Below, piece by piece: positions 19,819 to 29,466 of a stretch of 64,000 nucleotides of DNA (the first letter of the stretch is position 1; each line of letters starts with the position of its first letter). Under the pieces are notes generated by a model. That model saw nothing but the letters and a program-made list of their open reading frames with translations. It was not told the DNA's origin and did no database searches. The stretch is from Affinundibacterium amnicola. GTDB lineage: Bacteria; Pseudomonadota; Gammaproteobacteria; Burkholderiales; Burkholderiaceae_D. The stretch lies in the NCBI RefSeq assembly GCF_014284275.1, contig NZ_JACOFU010000002.1, positions 230,524 to 294,523 on the forward strand. Direction: 5' to 3'. The position numbers were made by a program, and so were the translations under genes.

Positions 19819-20082
19819 AACATGCATTCCGAACAATCAGTTGCAAAATCTAAATTTCTCAATAAAAAATATTGCAAATAAGAATTTTTTGGTCTAAAGT
19901 AATGTTATCTAATGATACATTTATGATGATTTACAGGAAAGTGTCAATAGATTTAACAATTTTCCCACTTAATTTTTTCGTATTAAGTAGATAAATTCAT
20001 CTCAAAGATATAGTATTACTGTTTAAATAATTTAATACAGCACCCTCCTGCACTATCAATAATCATCAATAATGAGGTAATG

Positions 20083-20391
20083 ATGCCAAACTTGACACAA
20101 TTAGAATCAGATGAAATCGACTACGATCCAAACAACTTGTTGGATACATTGATTAAACAATTGCATTTGAAAAATGACGCTGCGCTGTCCAGAGCTTTAG
20201 AGGTAGCCCCACCGGTTATCAGTAAAATTCGTCATCGTCGCCTGCCAGTTGGCGCATCTTTATTGATCCGTATGCATGAAATCAGCGATGTCAGCATCAA
20301 AGATTTGCGTGCTTTAATGGGTGATCGACGCGCGAAATTCCGTATTAGCGACAAACAATTCAAACCAAAAGATGCTGCCAACAACAGCTAA
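20083..20391 (+). CDS. Small HTH-like regulatory protein
   Basis: A 102-residue protein with a central helix-turn-helix-like stretch, KNDAALSRALEVAPPVISKIRHRRLPVGASLLIRMHEISD, resembling Cro/C1-type DNA-binding proteins. An acidic N-terminus and a basic C-terminal tail flank it. The second of two consecutive ATGs (20083) is better placed behind the GAGG ribosome site. It is monocistronic, with 264 bp of AT-rich non-coding sequence before it and a strong terminator after it. I recall similar short proteins in Oxalobacteraceae, but no function is known to me. Confidence 0.7.
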   Translation: MPNLTQLESDEIDYDPNNLLDTLIKQLHLKNDAALSRALEVAPPVISKIRHRRLPVGASLLIRMHEISDVSIKDLRALMGDRRAKFRISDKQFKPKDAANNS

Positions 20392-20421
20392 TTTTGGCTA
20401 GTTTTTTGCGAAGAATGAAAC

Positions 20422-20470
20422 AAAAATCGAAGCATTAAAGAATTTTAACGATTCTTAGCTTCGATTTTTT
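20422..20470 (+). terminator. Rho-independent terminator after the small HTH gene
   Basis: A perfect 12-bp stem, AAAAATCGAAGC paired with GCTTCGATTTTT, is extended by an inner AAGAAT/ATTCTT pairing and ends in a T run. It also reads as a terminator on the minus strand, so it may serve the convergent cysM gene as well. Confidence 0.85.
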
Positions 20471-20518
20471 TATTTTATGTTGTTCATCTACAACGAATAT
20501 TTATAATAGGCGACCTTA

Positions 20519-21421
20519 CTAAGCGGGAAATACGCCGGTCGATAAATATCGGTCACCGCGGTCGCAGACGATGAAAACAATCGTTGCATTTTCAACGGTT
20601 TCGGCGATTCTCAATGCCACCTCACAAGCACCTGCGGCAGAAATACCACAAAAAATCCCCTCTTCAACGGCCAATCTTCGCGCCATGGCTTCGGCACTTG
20701 CCTGACTAACTGACTCCAATCGATCAACTTGTTCATGTCGATAAATTTGCGGTAAGTAGGCTTCGGGCCATTTGCGAATACCCGGAATTTGCGAACCATC
20801 TTCTGGCTGCACCCCAATAATTTGCACATTGGAATTCTGTTCTTTTAGGAATTTAGATACTCCCATAATGGTGCCAGTTGTCCCCATCGCGCTAACAAAA
20901 TGGGTAATTTGTCCAGCTGTATCCTTCCATATTTCTGGACCAGTCGTTTCGTAATGCGCCAACGGATTATCCGAATTCGCAAATTGATCCAAAATAATAC
21001 CTTTGCCTTCTTTTTGCATTTGCTCTGCCAAGTCACGCGCAGTTTCCATACCTCCTGCCTGCGGTGTCAAAACAATTTGCGCACCATAAGCGGCCATACT
21101 TTGACGACGTTCAATACTCAAATGCTCAGGCATCAACAACACCATTTTATAACCTCGCATTGCGGCTGCCATTGCCAGTGCAATACCTGTGTTTCCACTG
21201 GTCGCCTCAATCAAGGTGTCACCAGGTTTAATTTGTCCTCTCTCTTCGGCTCGCTTGATCATGGAAAGTGCGGGTCGATCTTTCACCGATCCTGCAGGAT
21301 TATTCCCCTCCAACTTACCCAAAATAATATTATTCCGACGCTGCGCAGCTTCACCGGGCAAACGCTGTAATCGAACCAAAGGGGTATTGCCTATGGTGTC
21401 TTCAATAGTTATATAACTCAT
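20519..21421 (-). CDS. cysM: Cysteine synthase B (O-acetylserine sulfhydrylase)
   Basis: A PLP enzyme making L-cysteine from O-acetylserine and sulfide or thiosulfate. The 300-residue length and the start MSYITIEDTIGNTPLVRLQRL are typical of CysM. Lys47 in NPAGSVKDRP is the expected Schiff-base lysine, EATSGNTGIALA is the substrate loop, and VSAMGTTGTIMG is the phosphate-binding glycine loop. CysM rather than CysK is supported by the short length and by RHEQVDRLESVSQASAEAMARRL. It is the last gene of the minus-strand housekeeping block and converges on the small HTH gene. Confidence 0.95.
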   Translation of the reverse strand: MSYITIEDTIGNTPLVRLQRLPGEAAQRRNNIILGKLEGNNPAGSVKDRPALSMIKRAEERGQIKPGDTLIEATSGNTGIALAMAAAMRGYKMVLLMPEHLSIERRQSMAAYGAQIVLTPQAGGMETARDLAEQMQKEGKGIILDQFANSDNPLAHYETTGPEIWKDTAGQITHFVSAMGTTGTIMGVSKFLKEQNSNVQIIGVQPEDGSQIPGIRKWPEAYLPQIYRHEQVDRLESVSQASAEAMARRLAVEEGIFCGISAAGACEVALRIAETVENATIVFIVCDRGDRYLSTGVFPA

Positions 21422-21755
21422 AGTAATAAGGCGTGATAGAAATGCAAAATCATATTCTAAACCTTGCCAATGATTTCTGCAGAAAACAAATACGTTTCAT
21501 CGTCCCGTGAGAAAAATTAGTCGCAAATCCTAAATATTCGACAATTAAATATTTAACAAAACACTGTGCAAAAAATATACAAAAAAAATCCTTACTAACG
21601 ATCTGAAGCCCAATTATTGATGTGCAACTATTAGGGCTCAGGTCAATTGTAGAAGTAAGGATTTTCTTAGACTACTGATCAAATATAAATAACACAATGA
21701 AATAGAGCGAACGCGGTCAATGACTTTCACTGCCCGCTTCGCGCTATCTCATTAG
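21422..21755. other. Intergenic region between comEA-like gene and cysM
   Basis: No gene is seen in these 334 bp. A long nested hairpin (21585-21665, listed separately) occupies the middle. The about 160 bp before cysM are AT-rich and probably contain its promoter, but I could not single out hexamers with confidence. Confidence 0.6.
21585..21665. other. Extended nested hairpin, possible ncRNA or terminator
   Basis: An outer perfect 12-bp stem (AAAATCCTTACT with AGTAAGGATTTT) encloses an imperfect stem (GATCTGAAGCCC with GGGCTCAGGTC) and a loop of about 22 nt. The plus strand ends in TTTTCTT. It lies 90 bp downstream of the comEA-like stop codon on the minus strand. The two-level stem is more elaborate than an ordinary terminator and could be a small RNA, a mobile palindromic repeat or a structured 3' end. 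Confidence 0.55.
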
Positions 21756-22094
21756 CTACTTAGTGGCCTTAGCTTTTGCTGCTGGCATTTGCTTGTCAGA
21801 CACATCTTCTTTTTTTGCAGATACTTTAGCTTGTCCATTTACCGTCAGCCCAGCATCAGATAATTTCAAGGCGTTTTTTTCACCGATGCCCTTAATGCGA
21901 CTTTCAAAATCAGCCCAGTCCTTAAAATTTCCACCTTTGGCGCGTTCAGCCAAAATCGCTTTTGATTTTGCTGGACCTATTCCTTTTACGCCGTCCAAAG
22001 CTGCTTGATCAGCCTTATTTACATCCACATCGGCAAACGCAAAACTGATCGCTGCGAACAAAGCAGCAAGCGCAAATATGATTTTTTTCAACAT
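21756..22094 (-). CDS. ComEA-like helix-hairpin-helix protein
   Basis: A 112-residue exported protein with a signal peptide (MLKKIIFALAALFAAISFAFA) and a ComEA-type double HhH domain (VDVNKADQAALDGVKGIGPAKSKAILAER, then FESRIKGIGEKNALKLSDAGL). A Lys/Ala-rich tail ends the protein. ComEA proteins bind double-stranded DNA in the periplasm during transformation, and short versions like this are widespread in Burkholderiales. The start at 22094 has a GGGAG ribosome site. No other competence genes are adjacent. Confidence 0.85.
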   Translation of the reverse strand: MLKKIIFALAALFAAISFAFADVDVNKADQAALDGVKGIGPAKSKAILAERAKGGNFKDWADFESRIKGIGEKNALKLSDAGLTVNGQAKVSAKKEDVSDKQMPAAKAKATK

Positions 22095-22196
22095 CGTAAG
22101 CTCCCAAAAAATGAATTCAATAAAAAAGTAATCTGCTTGCAATAAAGGTGTAAATTTATTATTGCAAATACATATTACATTAAATTTATTAAAATA

Positions 22197-23117
22197 CTAT
22201 ATTTTTTGAAATAATTCTTCTCTGGTGACGGTTGCGGTTCCCAATTTACCAACAACAATGCCACCTGCCTGATTCGCGATTAAGACTGCGTCATGCAGAT
22301 TCTTTCCTTCAGCCAACATCGCCGCCACGGTTGCAATAACAGTGTCACCAGCACCAGAGACGTCGAAAACTTCACGTGCCATGGCAGGTACATGCAAGAT
22401 TTCTTCATCGGTAAATAAAGTCATGCCTTCTTCAGAGCGGGTGAGTAATAACGCTGCGATATCCAGCTCTTTACGCAGCATCTGCGCCTTCTTGGTTAAA
22501 TCAGCTTCATCTTTCCAACTACCTATCACTTGACGCAACTCTGACTTATTTGGCGTCAACAAGCTGGCACCTTGGTAGATGGAATAATCACTGCCCTTAG
22601 GATCGACCAACACGTATTTTCCTAGGCTTTTTGCATGCGCTATCATGGTGGCGACATTCACCAGACTACCTTTGGCGTAGTCGGACAAAACGATCACATC
22701 ATGCTCAGCAATTAAGCTATTAAAGCGCGACAATTTATCCTGCAGAATCTGCTCTGTCGGCTTCTCTTCAAAATCAATGCGGATTAATTGTTGTTGGCGG
22801 CCTATCACGCGCAATTTGATAATCGTCGAGATACTAGGGTCGTGATTCAGATAACTACGAATTCCGACTTCACTCAACAATGTTTCAACATTATGCCCCG
22901 CTTCGTCTTCACCAATTACGCCTAGCAAGCTGGTCTCTACACCTAGCGCCACAGCATTACGCGCCACATTGGCAGCACCGCCAAGACGTTCCTCGCGTCG
23001 TTCAACACGCACGATAGGAACAGGGGCTTCGGGTGAAATACGATTGACTTCGCCAAACCAATAACGGTCTAGCATCACGTCACCTGCTACCAAAATACGC
23101 TTTTGTGTACTTGTCAT
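22197..23117 (-). CDS. rfaE1: D-glycero-beta-D-manno-heptose-7-phosphate kinase
   Basis: A PfkB/ribokinase-family enzyme of 306 residues that phosphorylates heptose-7-phosphate at C1 in ADP-heptose synthesis for the LPS inner core. It shows the family glycine motif GGAANVARNAVALG and the C-terminal signature DVSGAGDTVIATVAAML with the catalytic Asp. The length corresponds to the kinase half of HldE only; the cytidylyltransferase half (RfaE2) is not fused. It lies 61 bp after ugd. The epimerase gene hldD, often next in related genomes, is not here. Confidence 0.93.
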   Translation of the reverse strand: MTSTQKRILVAGDVMLDRYWFGEVNRISPEAPVPIVRVERREERLGGAANVARNAVALGVETSLLGVIGEDEAGHNVETLLSEVGIRSYLNHDPSISTIIKLRVIGRQQQLIRIDFEEKPTEQILQDKLSRFNSLIAEHDVIVLSDYAKGSLVNVATMIAHAKSLGKYVLVDPKGSDYSIYQGASLLTPNKSELRQVIGSWKDEADLTKKAQMLRKELDIAALLLTRSEEGMTLFTDEEILHVPAMAREVFDVSGAGDTVIATVAAMLAEGKNLHDAVLIANQAGGIVVGKLGTATVTREELFQKI

Positions 23118-23178
23118 AGTTTTTATTGGCTTGATTTTTAGGCTAAATTTTTTGGCTGAGTTTTGAATTCGTTTCGAC

Positions 23179-24552
23179 TTAATCTTGCGTCAGTACCGCA
23201 CGACCAATTGCGTGATATTCGATGCCTAAGGATTTGACTGAGCGTGGATCGTATAAATTACGTCCGTCGAAAATGACGGCATGTTTTAAGCTAGCTTTGA
23301 CTTGATTCAGATCTGCGGTGCGGAAGGTTTTCCATTCTGTGACGATTACCAAAGCATCCGCTTCGGGCAATGCGGCTTGTGGATCTGCTGCAAAGCTAAT
23401 TTGCTTTAACAATTCAGGCGCATCTGCGAAATCTAAAGCCAACACACGTTGCGCTTCTTCGATTGCAACTGGATCAAAAGCCACAATATCTGCGCCAGCG
23501 TGCAGTAACTCTTGTATCAATACTCTTGAAGAGGCCGCACGCATATCGTCGGTATCCGGTTTGAACGCCAAGCCCCACAGAGCAAATTTCAAACCGTGTA
23601 AATCCTTACCGTACTTCGCGAAAATCTTTGATCCCAACACATGCTTTTGGTTTTCATTCACGTCTTCAACTGCTTGCAAGATTTTCAGTTCATGGCCATA
23701 TTCTTGTGAAGTGCGCACAAGTGCTTGCACGTCTTTCGGAAAACAAGAACCACCGTAGCCACAACCAGCCATCAAGAAACCTGGACCAATACGCGGATCA
23801 GAACCTATGCCCTGACGTACTGCATCAATATCCACACCGACTTTGTCTGCCAAGTTTGCCAATTCATTCATGAATGAAATACGCGTCGCCAACATGGCGT
23901 TTGCGGCGTATTTCGTGAATTCAGCCGAACGCACATCCATCCAATAGATTTTATGACCAGCCGCTTCGAAGCTTGCATACACCTCACGCATCACTTGTTG
24001 CGCACGCTGACCTTGAGCGTCATTCGCATGACCAATTACGAGTCGATCTGGCTTCATGAAATCGACGACAGCTGCGCCCTCTTTCAAGAATTCAGGATTT
24101 GAAGTCACTGCATAATCCAAATCAGAATGACGCGCCTTCAACTCCTCAGCAATCGCCGCAGAGACACGATCTGCTGTACCGACTGGAACGGTTGATTTAT
24201 CGACGATAACTTTAAAACTCGTCATGTGCTTACCGATATTTCGTGCGGCAGCCACCACATATTTCAAATCCGCGGAACCATCTTCATCTGGAGGTGTACC
24301 CACCGCGATAAACTGCACATCACCATGCGCAACACTAGCGGCGACATCAGTAGAAAAACGCAAACGTCCCGCTGCGACATTACGCGCAACAACCACATCC
24401 AAACCCGGTTCATGAATGGGAATACCACCGCCATTTAAAATATCGATCTTGCGCTGATCCACATCCAAACAAAATACATCGTGACCAACTTCAGCCAGAC
24501 ATGCGCCTGTGACCAAACCTACGTAACCTGTACCAACGATAGTAATTTTCAT
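23179..24552 (-). CDS. ugd: UDP-glucose 6-dehydrogenase
   Basis: A 457-residue NAD-dependent enzyme that oxidises UDP-glucose to UDP-glucuronate, a precursor for polysaccharide and LPS sugars. It shows the N-terminal Rossmann motif [21 protein letters not shown], the active-site [12 protein letters not shown] with its nucleophilic Cys, and the C-terminal UDP-binding domain with [20 protein letters not shown]. The start at 24552 gives the canonical N-terminus; longer in-frame alternatives would disrupt it. It belongs to an envelope-related run with lapB and rfaE1. Confidence 0.95.
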   Translation of the reverse strand: MKITIVGTGYVGLVTGACLAEVGHDVFCLDVDQRKIDILNGGGIPIHEPGLDVVVARNVAAGRLRFSTDVAASVAHGDVQFIAVGTPPDEDGSADLKYVVAAARNIGKHMTSFKVIVDKSTVPVGTADRVSAAIAEELKARHSDLDYAVTSNPEFLKEGAAVVDFMKPDRLVIGHANDAQGQRAQQVMREVYASFEAAGHKIYWMDVRSAEFTKYAANAMLATRISFMNELANLADKVGVDIDAVRQGIGSDPRIGPGFLMAGCGYGGSCFPKDVQALVRTSQEYGHELKILQAVEDVNENQKHVLGSKIFAKYGKDLHGLKFALWGLAFKPDTDDMRAASSRVLIQELLHAGADIVAFDPVAIEEAQRVLALDFADAPELLKQISFAADPQAALPEADALVIVTEWKTFRTADLNQVKASLKHAVIFDGRNLYDPRSVKSLGIEYHAIGRAVLTQD

Positions 24553-24605
24553 TTCTCGAACAATTCCTTTAAAAAGAGTATGAGCCTTACATGCGAAAAG
24601 CCAAA

Positions 24606-24678
24606 CCGCAGAGGCGCAGAGCACGCGGAGAAAGGCGATAAAATCGAAATCCCCTCTGCGTCCTCTGCGCCTCTGCGG
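24606..24678. repeat. Inverted repeat, CGCAGAGG-type palindrome
   Basis: CCGCAGAGGCGCAGAG (24606-24621) is matched by its exact complement (24663-24678), with about 41 bp between. The arms contain direct repeats of GCAGAG. Elements of this composition occur as dispersed intergenic repeats in many proteobacteria. It lies between lapB and ugd and could form a large hairpin in the transcript. Confidence 0.75.
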
Positions 24679-24723
24679 CTAAGTTTTTATCTTGTCGCCA
24701 TACATAAGCTCAATTCGTCACAC

Positions 24724-25899
24724 TTAATTCATTACATTCAGTTCTTCAGTCCGGCGCGGTGGGTAAGTTTCCCACTTGCTGCAACCCGGACATTGCCAAT
24801 AGAATTGCCGCGCTTTAAAGCCGCAATGCGTGCATTGGTAACGCGTAAATTTTTGGGCATAACCACTCACTAGCGTTTTGACGATGGACAACTCCGGCAA
24901 TACCTCTGGCGGCGCGACCAACATGCGCGCATCGAGCAACTTATCCAAGCCAAGTAAGGTCGGGGTACGGCGCAATTCATTACCCACTAATTGATTGGCG
25001 TCAGCCGCCGTTTCCAACTCTAGCGTCGCCTTAAACACCACCTCCAGCAAATCAATCGAGGGGGTTTCTGCCATGTAGGATTTCAACAAGTTCAAACCTT
25101 CATGCGGGCGCTCTAGTTTGCGATAACCATCCATCAAGCGTTGCGCCACCAAAGCCACATGCGGCACGCTTTGCTGCTCGACTCTGCGCCAAGCCAATAC
25201 CGCTTGCTCCACATCACCTTTTGCCAAGTGAATATCACCTGTCAAAATCGCTGCACGCACGTTATGGCGGTCAGTGGCAATCGCTTTATCCAACATCGTC
25301 ATCGCAGCTTCTGGATGCGTATGCACTAATTCATCCTGCGCGATCTCACAGTAAAACTGAGCGATCTCTTTTTGCCGACCACCTGCGCCCGACTCTTGCA
25401 AAGCATGAGCAGCATCAATCGCGCGCAGCCATTCTTTTTCCTTTTGATAGATTTCCAACAAAGCCTTACGTGCTGGAATCGCATATTGTCCTGCGACGAG
25501 TTGATTAAAAGTTTCTTCAGCACGGTCTAATAAACCGGCTTTCAGATAATCCTGCCCCAATTCAAACATCGCCTGCGTTTGCTGCTCTATCGGCAAGTCC
25601 GGACGCGACAATAAATTTTGATGGACACGAATTGCGCGTTCGGTTTCGCCACGACGACGGAATAAATTACCAAGCGCAAAATGCAATTCGACGGTCTCAG
25701 GATTAAGCTTCAAAATTTCGATAAAAGCATCAATCGCTTTATCGGGTTGCTCGTTGAGCAAAAAATTTAAACCTTTAAAATAGCCTTTCGGCAGGCTGCT
25801 CGATTCGGAAATTAACTGACGAATATCAACCCGTGCAGCGATCCAACCTAAGCTAAAAAAGAGAGGAATACCTAGTAACCACCAGATTTCAAATTCCAT
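24724..25899 (-). CDS. lapB: Lipopolysaccharide assembly protein LapB (YciM)
   Basis: A 391-residue inner-membrane-anchored TPR protein that in E. coli adjusts LPS synthesis by directing LpxC to FtsH. It has an N-terminal membrane anchor (about residues 5-22), at least six TPR units (for example PETVELHFALGNLFRRRGE), and a C-terminal rubredoxin-like metal site with CTHCGFKARQ and CPGCSKW. It follows lapA by 39 bp, the conserved lapA-lapB pair. Confidence 0.93.
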   Translation of the reverse strand: MEFEIWWLLGIPLFFSLGWIAARVDIRQLISESSSLPKGYFKGLNFLLNEQPDKAIDAFIEILKLNPETVELHFALGNLFRRRGETERAIRVHQNLLSRPDLPIEQQTQAMFELGQDYLKAGLLDRAEETFNQLVAGQYAIPARKALLEIYQKEKEWLRAIDAAHALQESGAGGRQKEIAQFYCEIAQDELVHTHPEAAMTMLDKAIATDRHNVRAAILTGDIHLAKGDVEQAVLAWRRVEQQSVPHVALVAQRLMDGYRKLERPHEGLNLLKSYMAETPSIDLLEVVFKATLELETAADANQLVGNELRRTPTLLGLDKLLDARMLVAPPEVLPELSIVKTLVSGYAQKFTRYQCTHCGFKARQFYWQCPGCSKWETYPPRRTEELNVMN

Positions 25900-25938
25900 A
25901 GTGACGGGTCTCAGTGGGGGAGGATTAAAGATTAAGAT

Positions 25939-26265
25939 TTAAGAATTGCGAATGACATTAGGAATCGCATCTGGCGTCGGCGCCTGATTTGCTGTCGCCT
26001 GTTCAATCTGACGTTCTTTTTCGATCTCTGCAATCGTCTTTTTATGACGTGAAATATCACGACGATGACGGAACACCATCGGTGCCATCGCCAGCAGGCA
26101 GAATACGGCACCAGCAACAAAAAAACACAGCAACAGAATCACCAAAGGTGCCGATTGTTGATAGCCCCAGAAATACTCGAGTGTCACGATTTTATCGTTT
26201 TTCAGCGCAAAGCCTAAAAAGGCGATAAATACCAGCAGCCAAATAAATTTAGAAATAATTTTCAT
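25939..26265 (-). CDS. lapA: Lipopolysaccharide assembly protein LapA (DUF1049)
   Basis: A 108-residue protein with two membrane spans (about residues 5-23 and 40-62) and a basic, coiled-coil cytoplasmic tail (RRDISRHKKTIAEIEKERQ). This is the DUF1049/LapA arrangement. LapA works with LapB in the control of LPS levels. It is separated from ihfB by a strong terminator, so lapA-lapB must have their own promoter in the 136 bp upstream. Confidence 0.88.
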   Translation of the reverse strand: MKIISKFIWLLVFIAFLGFALKNDKIVTLEYFWGYQQSAPLVILLLCFFVAGAVFCLLAMAPMVFRHRRDISRHKKTIAEIEKERQIEQATANQAPTPDAIPNVIRNS

Positions 26266-26401
26266 AGTTAACCTAATTCGCCTAATTTGCCTAAATTATA
26301 AATAGCAATCAAAGCGGTACATTCTTACAAATCAGTTTATCTATCAATACTGATTCATCAAGATACGCAAAACAATGATTCAACAAATGAAATTGTACGT
26401 G

Positions 26402-26440
26402 AAAAAAAACGGCATATCGGGAAATCCCTTATGCCGTTTT
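26402..26440 (-). terminator. Rho-independent terminator after rpsA-ihfB
   Basis: Read on the minus strand, AAAACGGCAT pairs with ATGCCGTTTT around a loop that itself contains GGGATTTCCC, followed by a run of eight T. It lies 45 bp past the ihfB stop codon. Confidence 0.9.
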
Positions 26441-26484
26441 GTTTTCTTAGTGCAAATTACTCACTTTTTTCCACACTACGCATA

Positions 26485-26790
26485 CTAATCATGCAGTATG
26501 GGCTGGCCGACTGTCGCATCTACCCGTTCGCGCAATTCTTTACCTGGTTTGAAATGCGGTACCCGTTTTTCGGGCACCATCACTTTGTCACCAGATTTAG
26601 GATTACGACCAATCCGTGGTGGACGGCTATTTAAAGCGAAACTACCAAAGCCGCGAATTTCTATGCGTTGACCAGTAGCCAATGCATCCGACATCGCGTC
26701 CAAAATAGTTTTGACGGCGATATCCACATCTTTAGCTACTAGTTGTGGATACCGCTCAGCCAGACGAGCAATTAGCTCTGACTTGGTCAT
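26485..26790 (-). CDS. ihfB: Integration host factor beta subunit
   Basis: A 101-residue HU/IHF-family DNA-bending protein. It begins [23 protein letters not shown] and carries the beta-arm with [20 protein letters not shown], including the intercalating Pro. The position directly behind rpsA (20 bp) is the conserved arrangement in beta- and gammaproteobacteria. It would pair with an IhfA subunit encoded elsewhere. Confidence 0.96.
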   Translation of the reverse strand: MTKSELIARLAERYPQLVAKDVDIAVKTILDAMSDALATGQRIEIRGFGSFALNSRPPRIGRNPKSGDKVMVPEKRVPHFKPGKELRERVDATVGQPILHD

Positions 26791-26810
26791 AGATAAGGCC
26801 TAGTCGTTGC

Positions 26811-28532
26811 TTAGTTTTTGTTATCGAGCTTAGCTTTCAACAAAGCACCGAGGCTTGTTGTGCCAGAAGCTGCATTGGAGTCAACAGCTGATGACATTTT
26901 TTGCATTGCTTCTTGTGTATCAGCGGAATCTTTTGCCTTGATAGACAATTGGATACCACGTGCTTTGCGGTCGATATTCAATACCAAAGCCTCAACTGTG
27001 TCGCCAACTTTCAAGTGTGTACCAGCATCTTCCACGCGATCGCGGGAAATTTCTGATGCACGCAAATAGCCTTCAACTTCGTCAGCCAATTGGATTACTG
27101 CACCTTTAGCTTCAACAGACTTCACTGTACCAGTGACCAATGCGCCTTTGTCGTTCATTGCGCAGTAGTTGTTGAATGGGTCGCCTTCCAATTGTTTAAC
27201 GCCTAAGGAAACGCGCTCACGCTCAACGTCGATCGCCAATACGATGGCTTCCAACTCGTCACCTTTCTTGAAGCGACGAACTGCTTCTTCGCCTGTTTCG
27301 TTCCAAGACAAATCAGACAAATGCACCAAACCATCGATGTTGCCTGTCAAGCCAATGAACACGCCGAAGTCAGTGATAGACTTGATCGCGCCTTTAACTT
27401 TGTCGCCTTTTTTGAAGTTCAAGGAGAAGTCATCCCATGGATTTGCTTTGCATTGTTTCATGCCCAAGCTGATACGACGACGTTCTTCGTCGATTTCCAG
27501 AACCATAACTTCAACTTCGTCGCCCAATTGAACAACTTTGTTTGGCGCAACGTTTTTGTTTGTCCAATCCATTTCTGAAACGTGGACCAAACCTTCGATA
27601 CCTTGCTCGACTTCAACGAACGCACCGTAGTCAGTGAGGTTCGTTACTTTACCGAACAAACGTGTGTTTGCTGGGTAACGACGTGCCAAACCTGTCCAAG
27701 GATCGTCGCCCAATTGCTTAACGCCCAGGGACACACGGTTTTTCTCTTGATCAAATTTGAGGATCTTCGCAGTGATTTCTTGACCAACTGTAAGAACTTC
27801 AGATGGGTGACGCACACGACGCCATGCCAAATCAGTGATGTGCAACAAACCATCGATGCCGCCCAAATCAACGAACGCACCGTAGTCAGTGATGTTTTTA
27901 ACCAAGCCAGTAACCACTGTGCCTTCTTTCAGGTTTTCCATCAATTTCTGACGTTCTTCACCCATAGAAGCTTCAACAACTGCACGACGTGACAACACAA
28001 CGTTGTTACGCTTACGGTCGAGCTTGATAACTTTAAATTCCATAGTCTTGCCTTCGTAAGGAGTTGTATCCTTAACTGGGCGTGTATCAACCAAAGAACC
28101 TGGCAAGAAAGCGCGGATGCCGTTCGTGAGAACAGTCAAACCACCTTTAACTTTACCATTAACTGTACCAACCACCATTTCGCCAGACTCCAGCGCTTTT
28201 TCGAGCGCGAGCCATGATGCCAAACGTTTTGCTTTGTCGCGGGACAAGATTGTGTCGCCGAAACCATTTTCCAATGATTCGATCGCTACGGATACGAAAT
28301 CACCGATGTTAACTTCCAATTCACCTTGGTCGTTTTTGAATTCTTCAACAGGGATGAAGGCTTCTGATTTGAGGCCAGCATTAACGATCACGAAGTTGTG
28401 GTCGATGCGAACGACTTCAGCAGAAATCACTTCGCCAGAGCGCATATCTTGGCGGGATAAAGATTCTTCGAACAATGCTGCAAAGCTGTCAGCACCAGTT
28501 GCGAAATCTTGAGTCATGAATACAGTAGACAT
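26811..28532 (-). CDS. rpsA: 30S ribosomal protein S1
   Basis: A 573-residue protein with six S1 (OB-fold) repeats, recognisable by recurring modules of the [20 protein letters not shown] and [10 protein letters not shown] kind. The first two repeats bind the ribosome; the others bind mRNA. The start region ([10 protein letters not shown], then [20 protein letters not shown]) matches betaproteobacterial S1. The ATG at 28532 lacks a clear Shine-Dalgarno sequence, which is usual for rpsA. A second ATG 15 bp inside is possible. A strongly structured segment lies upstream. Confidence 0.97.
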   Translation of the reverse strand: MSTVFMTQDFATGADSFAALFEESLSRQDMRSGEVISAEVVRIDHNFVIVNAGLKSEAFIPVEEFKNDQGELEVNIGDFVSVAIESLENGFGDTILSRDKAKRLASWLALEKALESGEMVVGTVNGKVKGGLTVLTNGIRAFLPGSLVDTRPVKDTTPYEGKTMEFKVIKLDRKRNNVVLSRRAVVEASMGEERQKLMENLKEGTVVTGLVKNITDYGAFVDLGGIDGLLHITDLAWRRVRHPSEVLTVGQEITAKILKFDQEKNRVSLGVKQLGDDPWTGLARRYPANTRLFGKVTNLTDYGAFVEVEQGIEGLVHVSEMDWTNKNVAPNKVVQLGDEVEVMVLEIDEERRRISLGMKQCKANPWDDFSLNFKKGDKVKGAIKSITDFGVFIGLTGNIDGLVHLSDLSWNETGEEAVRRFKKGDELEAIVLAIDVERERVSLGVKQLEGDPFNNYCAMNDKGALVTGTVKSVEAKGAVIQLADEVEGYLRASEISRDRVEDAGTHLKVGDTVEALVLNIDRKARGIQLSIKAKDSADTQEAMQKMSSAVDSNAASGTTSLGALLKAKLDNKN

Positions 28533-28694
28533 AATATTTACGGGTTAGCCGGAATAGGACAAAAGGTCTATTTACCGGGTTGGGTTAAACAACCCCATTT
28601 TTGATTTGCATCGCAATGGGAACGAAACAAGAAACTTCAACAAAGCTAGCAGACGATCTAAATTTGCGAAGTTCTCTAGGGAACTCTAGAAATT

Positions 28695-28782
28695 CAATTT
28701 TGGGGATGCAGTGCTAGGCGCTTCCCGGAGCAGTACTAAAGTACTGCGAGGAAAAGCGACAACGCAATGCGCCCCACAATTG
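28695..28782. promoter_or_regulatory. Large nested hairpin between cmk and rpsA
   Basis: CAATTTTGGGG (28695-28705) pairs imperfectly with CCCCACAATTG (28772-28782). Inside, CGCTT pairs with AAGCG, and at the tip GCAGTACT pairs with AGTACTGC around a 2-nt loop. It begins a few bases after the cmk stop codon and ends about 160 bp before the rpsA start. It could separate cmk from rpsA transcription or be a leader element. Which role it plays is inference. Confidence 0.6.
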
Positions 28783-28785
28783 GAT

Positions 28786-29466
28786 TTATCGAGCTTCCCT
28801 TAATACACTAGCGTAGAGACTGAGTATCTGATGCACTGCTTCATTCGCAGTGATATGAGACGTATCGAGTAAGAACGCGCCTGGTGCGGGTTTGAGAGGC
28901 GCTTCTGTGCGAGCCATGTCGCGAGCATCACGTTCTGCCAAATCTTTTACCAAGTCTTCCATATTAGCAGGAAAACCCTTTTCAATCAATTGCTTATAGC
29001 GACGATTTGCACGCGCTTCCACACTTGCTGTCAAAAAAACCTTTTGAATAGCATCGGGGAAGATTACCGTGCCCATATCGCGACCATCTGCGACTAAACC
29101 TGGGGCTTGACGAAATGATACTTGCAACTCCACTAAAGCTTTGCGCACCAATGGCAAAACCGCAATTTTTGAAGCCGCCACGCCTATCACTTCTTGCCTC
29201 ACTGCATCCGTGACATCGTCACCAGCGAGGAAAACATGGCCTTTTTCAAAACGACATGGCAACACACGTGCCAGATCGGCAATTTGTTGCTCCTCCCACA
29301 AGTCGATGCCGTGGCGTATCGCCGACAAGGCGGTTAAACGATAGAGCGCGCCAGAATCGAGGTAATGAAATCCCAATTGTTTGGCGACACGATGCGCTAC
29401 GGTCCCTTTACCGGAAGCGGTCGGACCATCAATGCTAATGACGGGAAATTGATTGGAACCGTTCAA
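28786..29466 (-). CDS. cmk: Cytidylate (CMP) kinase
   Basis: A 226-residue nucleoside monophosphate kinase that phosphorylates CMP and dCMP. It shows P-loop [17 protein letters not shown] (about residues 12-28), the CMP-binding segment [26 protein letters not shown] and the lid [16 protein letters not shown]. Its ATG overlaps the aroA stop codon by 4 bp, and rpsA follows, the conserved aroA-cmk-rpsA order. Confidence 0.96.
   Translation of the reverse strand: MNGSNQFPVISIDGPTASGKGTVAHRVAKQLGFHYLDSGALYRLTALSAIRHGIDLWEEQQIADLARVLPCRFEKGHVFLAGDDVTDAVRQEVIGVAASKIAVLPLVRKALVELQVSFRQAPGLVADGRDMGTVIFPDAIQKVFLTASVEARANRRYKQLIEKGFPANMEDLVKDLAERDARDMARTEAPLKPAPGAFLLDTSHITANEAVHQILSLYASVLREAR

Noticed and set aside
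27582..27992. Long open frame antisense to rpsA
   Set aside because: It mirrors the repetitive S1-domain codons and has a composition unlike a real protein; no ribosome site supports it.
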